Positions 59,838 through 64,000 of a stretch of DNA of 64,000 bases are shown here, piece after piece. The notes beneath the pieces are model-generated. The model had not been told where the DNA came from and did no database searches. It saw only the letters and a list, made by a program, of their open reading frames with translations. Positions within the stretch are counted from its first letter, which is position 1. The number at the start of each line of letters is the position of its first letter. Source of the stretch: Bacillus sp. (in: firmicutes) (lineage in GTDB: Bacteria > Bacillota > Bacilli > Bacillales > Bacillaceae_J); the NCBI GenBank assembly GCA_012842745.1, contig DUSF01000033.1:1-64000 (forward strand), given 5' to 3'. The position numbers and the translations under genes were made by a program.

Positions 59838-59936
59838 TAAAATCTCTCCTTTCGCAATTATTATTTAATGCATTTATTTTATCATATCAGTTACATTCTG
59901 TCAGTTTCAGAAATGTGTCTATTATTATGCAAAAAG

Positions 59937-59973
<37 letters not shown>

Positions 59974-60111
59974 ATTAGCAGTTTGTGACTTGCACTCCTT
60001 GCTAGGCATACGTAAAAAACGACAAGTGACTGAAACAATTTCGATTAGTGTTTTGCTAGGTCATATTGGGCATATTAAATAATCAAGTAAATTTAATAAG
60101 GGGGAGAAGTT

Positions 60112-60684
60112 TTGCCTGATTTTTGCGCTTCATTATGGCCTGAAGAATCAACACCAGAAAATCTAAAAGATTGTAGCGAATGTGGTCTTGACAAGCATGG
60201 TTCAAGAATGATTTGGGGTGAAGGCAATCCAGAAGCACCAATCATGATTCTATTAGACAATCCGGGTGCCCGTGAAGATCGTGAAAACAAACCCTTTATC
60301 TGCGGAACAAGACAAACGTTACAACAAGCAACCCATCAGGTTGGATTAAAAGTCGATGACATATACGTAACCTATGTTTTAAAAAGAAAGCCCACACAAG
60401 CATATAACAAAGAACAAGCTAGGCAAATCTGTATGAATCACCTTAAACAACAACTACAGTCAAAAAAACCGCGCTTCATTGTCTGCCTTGGAAATATTGC
60501 GGTCCAATCTTTCTTTCAGAATCCAGAGATTGATGTTAAATCATTACGAGGCAAAATTCATGATATCAATGGGTACCGAACAACTGTAGCGTATCACCCT
60601 CTAGCCTTAAGACGACGTCCTAACCTTTGGCCGTTTTTTTTGGAGGATTGGAAACTAGTAGCAGAGCATTATTTTAAACAATGA
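60112..60684 (+). CDS. uracil-DNA glycosylase superfamily protein (family 4-like)
   Basis: This 190-residue protein has four cysteines placed as in iron-sulfur family 4 enzymes (CSECGL near 21-24, then QICMNH and IVCLGNIA). A water-activating-loop position LLDNPGAREDRENKPF (in part, where family 4 has GEAPG) and the late motif YHPLALRRRP, where HPS is usual, are present. Activity on uracil is plausible, but the altered motifs could mean another base specificity. The start is TTG behind GGGGGAG. Confidence 0.75.
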   Translation: MPDFCASLWPEESTPENLKDCSECGLDKHGSRMIWGEGNPEAPIMILLDNPGAREDRENKPFICGTRQTLQQATHQVGLKVDDIYVTYVLKRKPTQAYNKEQARQICMNHLKQQLQSKKPRFIVCLGNIAVQSFFQNPEIDVKSLRGKIHDINGYRTTVAYHPLALRRRPNLWPFFLEDWKLVAEHYFKQ

Positions 60685-60826
60685 CCATTCAGTTAATTCA
60701 AATTACTGAACCACTTATGACTAAAGTCACGAGTGTTCTTGGCTATTTTATAAAACGGCCCATCTATTTTTTTGTTCTATCACTTGTCATTTGCAATATC
60801 TTAATAATGAAATGAGGTGTTGCAAA

Positions 60827-61912
60827 GTGAAAAAAATTTTGATTATGCCTTTTTTAACTACGAAAAAATTAAATCCAGAAAACCAAGAATCCCCCATTCA
60901 CTTTCTTTACAAATGGCTGACCCCGACTAAATATTTTTACCGTAGAAACCACTTCTCGTATCCTGTTTTAACCGAAAAAAATTTTTGGTTACAAGTTGCC
61001 GGGCAAGTGTTTCAGCCTCGTGTTTTTCGTTATGATGAATTATTATCAATGCCTAGAAAATCACTAGTTATTCCACTTGAATGTGCGGGTAATAAAAGGG
61101 CAAATTTTATTCCAAAAGTGTATGGTGAACAATGGGAAGATGGGGCGATAAGCCAAGGGAAATGGACTGGGGTTCCATTGAAATACATCCTACAAATAGT
61201 GGGAATATCTAGTCATGCTAAAGAAGTTGTTTTTGAAGGCGCTGATTTTGGCAAGAAACTAGGTATCGATGGAAGCATTCCTTTTGAAAGAAGTCTTCCA
61301 ATCGAGAAAGCGCTGCACACCGATACAATCATCGCTTTTCAATATAACGATAAGCCTTTAACGTTAAAGCACGGTTTTCCGCTCAGATTAATTGTGCCTA
61401 ATTGGTATGGGATGGCTTCCGTTAAATGGCTTCATAAAATAACAATCATTCAGCACGCATTTACAGGCCCTTTCCAAACTGATGATTATGTTTATTATCC
61501 ACATAAAGATAGTGACAAAGATTCATTACCCGTCACAATTCTGAACGTTAACTCCACCATCCAGCAACCAATAAATCAATCGATATTAACCACAGGGACT
61601 CATACCATTCAAGGAATTGCTTGGACAGGGTGGGGAATCATTACGGAAGTACAAATAAGCTTTGACAAAGGTGAAACTTGGCACAATGCGGCTCTAAATT
61701 GCTTGCCGCATGAGGATTATTCCTGGATTTATTGGTCATATCAATGGCAGATTGAAAAAAAGGGGGAATATTCCATTTATTCAAGAGCGAAGGATTCAGA
61801 AGGGCGCATTCAACCGCTATTTTCCTTTTGGAATAGAAAAGGATACGGATATAATGCAGTATCAAAAGTGAATGTGAAAATTGAAGAAGAACCGTCCCCG
61901 CATTGCCATTAA
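60827..61912 (+). CDS. sulfite oxidase-like molybdopterin oxidoreductase
   Basis: This protein of about 361 residues has the sulfite oxidase molybdopterin domain (about 35-215): the Mo-ligand Cys86 in PLECAGNKR, GADFGKKLGIDGSIPFERSLP (in part), and HGFPLRLIVPNWYGMASVKWL (in part). The C-terminal dimerisation domain (about 230-345) has IQGIAWTGWG. No haem domain, signal or Tat motif is seen, so a cytoplasmic enzyme is likely. The start is GTG 60827, seven bases after GAGGTG. The substrate is unknown. Confidence 0.85.
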   Translation: MKKILIMPFLTTKKLNPENQESPIHFLYKWLTPTKYFYRRNHFSYPVLTEKNFWLQVAGQVFQPRVFRYDELLSMPRKSLVIPLECAGNKRANFIPKVYGEQWEDGAISQGKWTGVPLKYILQIVGISSHAKEVVFEGADFGKKLGIDGSIPFERSLPIEKALHTDTIIAFQYNDKPLTLKHGFPLRLIVPNWYGMASVKWLHKITIIQHAFTGPFQTDDYVYYPHKDSDKDSLPVTILNVNSTIQQPINQSILTTGTHTIQGIAWTGWGIITEVQISFDKGETWHNAALNCLPHEDYSWIYWSYQWQIEKKGEYSIYSRAKDSEGRIQPLFSFWNRKGYGYNAVSKVNVKIEEEPSPHCH

Positions 61913-61986
61913 TTCATGATACAGGTATTTTATCCAAATTTTTGTTAAGAATAGTAACAGACTTTTTTAACAGGAGTGTAAAGTAG

Positions 61987-62415
61987 ATGATTAAATTACA
62001 GACAAATCTTGAAGGAAAAAGAGCCCATTTTGGAGCCGTGCGGGATATTTTACAATCTAACGGTTGTAGTTTTTGTAGTAATTTTGATTATGACCAAGGC
62101 AAGTTCGATTCATTGTTATGGCGAGAAGGCGGAGAATCTATTTATTTGAGAATTCCCATTAATGTTTTGAGCGGATTTCTAGATCATTCTAATGCATTGA
62201 TTGAATTTGGAACACCATTTGTTATTAAGCATGTCGTCAATATTGGATTAGATTATGATGAAAACTCTTTTATTACCGGTACGACAGGGCTTAATCAATT
62301 TCAAGAACCTTTAGATAAAGACGATTATATCTATGATAAAAGTAGATGGACACAAGCTGGAGAAGATAAAATTGAACATGTGCTGCATTCAATCAGCAGA
62401 TTATTAAGTTCCTAA
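61987..62415 (+). CDS. YugN-like family protein
   Basis: This 142-residue soluble protein has the YugN pattern: LEGK near the start, SNFDYDQGKFDSLLWREGGESIYLRIPINVLSG (in part), FGTPFVIKHVVNIGLD and LNQFQEPLDKD. The family is common in Bacillaceae and its function is unknown. AGGAGTG precedes the ATG. It appears to be a single gene. Confidence 0.75.
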   Translation: MIKLQTNLEGKRAHFGAVRDILQSNGCSFCSNFDYDQGKFDSLLWREGGESIYLRIPINVLSGFLDHSNALIEFGTPFVIKHVVNIGLDYDENSFITGTTGLNQFQEPLDKDDYIYDKSRWTQAGEDKIEHVLHSISRLLSS

Positions 62416-62480
62416 ATGGAAGGCCCTTCAACTCATTAAAATAAAAAATTGGCATGAAAACTCTTTCCTATGCAAAAAAA

Positions 62481-62512
62481 AAGCAATAACCACAATGAGC
62501 AGTTAATGCTTT
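62481..62512 (-). terminator. intrinsic terminator after the STAS-domain gene
   Basis: On the minus strand AGCATTAAC pairs with GTTATTGCT (one mismatch), followed by a run of T residues, just past the stop codon. Confidence 0.65.
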
Positions 62513-62513
62513 T

Positions 62514-62816
62514 TTAATGAATCTCAAATACCTTTGTTAGTCGTGTCAACTCAAATATTTCTTTGACAGGGCCTTGAATACCTTCAATTACAACTTTTCC
62601 ACCATTATTAAATGCTCTTTTGTGGATTCCGATAATGACGCCAAGTCCAGCACTATCAATATAGGTTAATTCTTTTAAATCTAGCAGGAAATTATTATAA
62701 CCTTTATCTGTATAGGTAAGCAGTTGATCCCTTAGTGACGAAGCATCATCAATATAAAGCTCATTTTTCAATTTTACTGTAATGTGGTCTGGCTGGACAA
62801 AAAATTCTTGTTTCAT
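62514..62816 (-). CDS. STAS-domain anti-sigma factor antagonist (SpoIIAA/RsbV type)
   Basis: This 100-residue single STAS domain has the phosphorylatable Ser55 in TYIDSAGLGVIIG (51-63). Proteins of this type bind an anti-sigma kinase and release a sigma factor when unphosphorylated. No kinase or sigma gene is adjacent, so the partner is elsewhere. The start is ATG 62816, eight bases after GGGGG; an ATG 15 bases earlier lies on that site. Confidence 0.85.
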   Translation of the reverse strand: MKQEFFVQPDHITVKLKNELYIDDASSLRDQLLTYTDKGYNNFLLDLKELTYIDSAGLGVIIGIHKRAFNNGGKVVIEGIQGPVKEIFELTRLTKVFEIH

Positions 62817-62945
62817 AATTCCATCCCCCATTTCTTATTTTATATCTTAAATTATTACAATTTTCCTCGCTTTTTTCTATAAGGGACTTCCCTATAAATA
62901 GTGAAAAAACACCCCTATCATTGATATTTAGCAAGCTTTTATTTG

Positions 62946-63230
62946 TTATACGCGAAGTACAACAAACTGTCCTTGCCCGAACACATTTTTTATATAATCA
63001 ATTTTTGCCTGATTGAAGTAAACTTGGTCTCTTTCATTGATAACAAACTGAATCCCATGTTGTTCAAGCAACAAATCCTTTTCTGAAACTGACTCCACCG
63101 GAGCCAGACGTAGTTTAGGGCCACCTCAGCAAAGTTCCATTGTTAACCGAACGAATGGCCTTTCTCCTGCTTGAATGATGTCTTGAAATTCCTTCATAAT
63201 GTGGTTTATTGCTGCTTCCGTTATTTTCAC
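62946..63230 (-). CDS. HesB/IscA-like protein with in-frame TGA, probable selenoprotein
   Basis: Reading through one TGA at 63126-63128 gives a 94-residue protein that starts (GTG 63230, with GGAGG upstream) MKITEAAINHIMKEF. It continues LTMELC-U-GGPKLRLAPVE and ends at TAA. Residue 35 is the place of the conserved first Cys of IscA (GCSG), and HesB-like proteins with Sec in a U-x-GP-x-L context are a known selenoprotein family. Reading frame, start, stop and conserved flanks are intact on both sides of the TGA. A hairpin with a GGU loop lies 18 bases after it. The two C-terminal Cys of IscA are absent. A pseudogene with a single nonsense change is the alternative. In-frame ATG at 63248 is a second possible start. 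Confidence 0.72.
63089..63107 (-). promoter_or_regulatory. candidate bacterial SECIS element
   Basis: Immediately inside the HesB-like reading frame: stem CTGGCTCC / GGAGTCAG (8 pairs, one G-T) closed by the loop GGT. The stem starts 18 bases after the TGA and the loop G lies 27 bases after it, within the 16-37 base window of bacterial SECIS elements. A G at the first loop positions and the GGU loop recall the SelB site of E. coli fdhF. Confidence 0.65.
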
Positions 63231-63380
63231 CGTAAAAAATTCCTCCATGCTCCAAATTTTATATACCTATACAGGTATTGTGATGAATATAAAAAAGAAA
63301 GTCAATGAGTGACTTTAGAGTTCATCATTCCCAATCTCCAGCTCTCTTTTCAAAAAAAGGGCCAGCACCTCGCCACCCAA

Positions 63381-63569
63381 TCAGTTTGTGTTAGCAATAT
63401 ATAAGCCTAGAAAGATGAATGATAAAGTAATAACAACTGCATAAATGGAAGTTAGCCTAATTATATTCGACTTATCTTTTTTTCTATAAGTTTTATCATC
63501 TTCTTTGGCAACTGATAAGGTTAATAATGTGCCAATTACTATTGCTACAACTCCCAAAATATAAAGCAT
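63381..63569 (-). CDS. small two-helix membrane protein
   Basis: This 62-residue protein has two membrane helices (about 2-20 and 40-58) joined by a charged loop EDDKTYRKKDKSN. The start is ATG 63569, seven bases after AAAGGGG; an ATG 39 bases earlier lacks a site. No family is recognised. Confidence 0.6.
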   Translation of the reverse strand: MLYILGVVAIVIGTLLTLSVAKEDDKTYRKKDKSNIIRLTSIYAVVITLSFIFLGLYIANTN

Positions 63570-63822
63570 ACTACTACCCCTTTCTGTCGCTAAATAACGA
63601 TGTTTCATTCTTCCAGACTATAATATTCGCAGTTTAGTTTACTTTTATTATAAGTATTACCTTAGTCCTTTACAAATTTTATCTAAGCTGTACACTAATT
63701 GCGCGGTTTTCATTTTCCTGAAAAGGTGAATTTCTAGGATTTTTCATAGTTTTTTCATTCTTCAAAGATATGATATTTTATTAAGAGGGAAAACTTTAAT
63801 AAAATGGAAGGGTTTTTATAGC

Positions 63823-64000
63823 ATGAAAACAACTTTGGTAGATATGAGAAAGAATTTATTAGTCGATGTATTTGACAATATAAATTATGCAATGACAGTA
63901 ACGGATTCACAAAATAAAATACTATTTATCAATTCGGCGTTTACTCAATTAACTGGTTATCAGGAAGATGAAGTAATCGGGAAAAATCCTAAAATACTTA
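63823..64000 (+). CDS. PAS-domain signalling protein, N-terminal part
   Basis: The first 59 residues are in the window; the gene continues beyond the right edge. After about 18 residues a PAS domain begins: NINYAMTVTDSQNKILFINSAFTQLTGYQEDEVIGKNPK (in part). The GYQEDEVIGKNP block is typical of PAS domains in diguanylate cyclases and kinases. GGAAGGG precedes the ATG. The output domain is unknown. Confidence 0.75.
   Translation, partial: MKTTLVDMRKNLLVDVFDNINYAMTVTDSQNKILFINSAFTQLTGYQEDEVIGKNPKIL

Noticed and set aside
63126-63128. TGA in the HesB-like gene as a simple pseudogene mutation
   Set aside because: Kept as the alternative, but its place at the conserved Cys, intact flanks and the hairpin at SECIS distance favour selenocysteine.

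Overview
The window is AT-rich and has strong GGAGG-type ribosome binding sites, frequent TTG/GTG starts, gram-positive-style intrinsic terminators, a Spo0E-family sporulation phosphatase and Bacillus-type genes (pycA, YugN-like, LytTR/agr). It most likely comes from an aerobic, spore-forming member of the Bacillaceae. About 55 kb form a catabolic island for aromatic compounds, nearly all transcribed on the minus strand.

Region 1 (560-13093) encodes 4-hydroxyphenylacetate (4-HPA) meta-cleavage: HpaB hydroxylase, HpaD ring-cleavage dioxygenase, HpaE dehydrogenase, HpaF and HpaG1/G2 isomerase/decarboxylase, a DapA-type HpaI aldolase, a further aldehyde dehydrogenase that could oxidise succinic semialdehyde, and a TRAP transporter. 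A GntR/FCD regulator probably controls it through four matching 24-bp palindromes. Region 2 (13265-20031) is the lower catechol meta pathway in dmpC-E-F-G-H order plus a dmpI-like tautomerase, an IclR regulator and a GlcG-like protein. Pyruvate carboxylase (20287-23727) sits in the island, where it could channel pathway pyruvate into oxaloacetate. Region 3 (23784-31645) holds catechol 2,3-dioxygenase with its ferredoxin, a regulator joining an XylR_N/V4R sensor to a PucR-type DNA-binding end, and a dmpLMNOP-type phenol hydroxylase. Region 4 (31771-37047) holds a PaaI thioesterase and a complete Liv-type ABC importer. Region 5 (43368-55059) is the phenylacetyl-CoA pathway: PaaK, PaaABCD, PaaF/G/H/J, a stand-alone aldehyde dehydrogenase, an EthD-like protein and the PaaX repressor. 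The products of all routes are pyruvate, acetyl-CoA and succinate-type C4 units.

Inserted between regions 4 and 5 (39058-43239) is a quorum-sensing locus, agrB-agrD-agrC-agrA. The 47-codon agrD at 41075-41218 encodes a peptide with Ser in place of the usual ring-forming Cys. Divergent from it are a secreted mini-metalloprotease and an exported protein. Three direct repeats with an exact 21-bp period lie between the two transcription units and look like LytTR regulator sites.

The right end (55435-64000) carries housekeeping and accessory genes: a membrane permease, an HD-GYP protein, tRNA-Val, Spo0E-like and HMA-like small proteins, a heptad-repeat coiled coil, a uracil-DNA glycosylase, a molybdopterin oxidoreductase, a STAS protein and a partial PAS protein. 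At 62946-63230 a HesB/IscA-like gene is interrupted by an in-frame TGA at the conserved cysteine position. A stable hairpin with a GGU loop follows the TGA at the proper distance, so this is probably a selenoprotein. The left edge is the start of a membrane-anchored cytochrome c. I saw no insertion sequence, prophage or CRISPR array.
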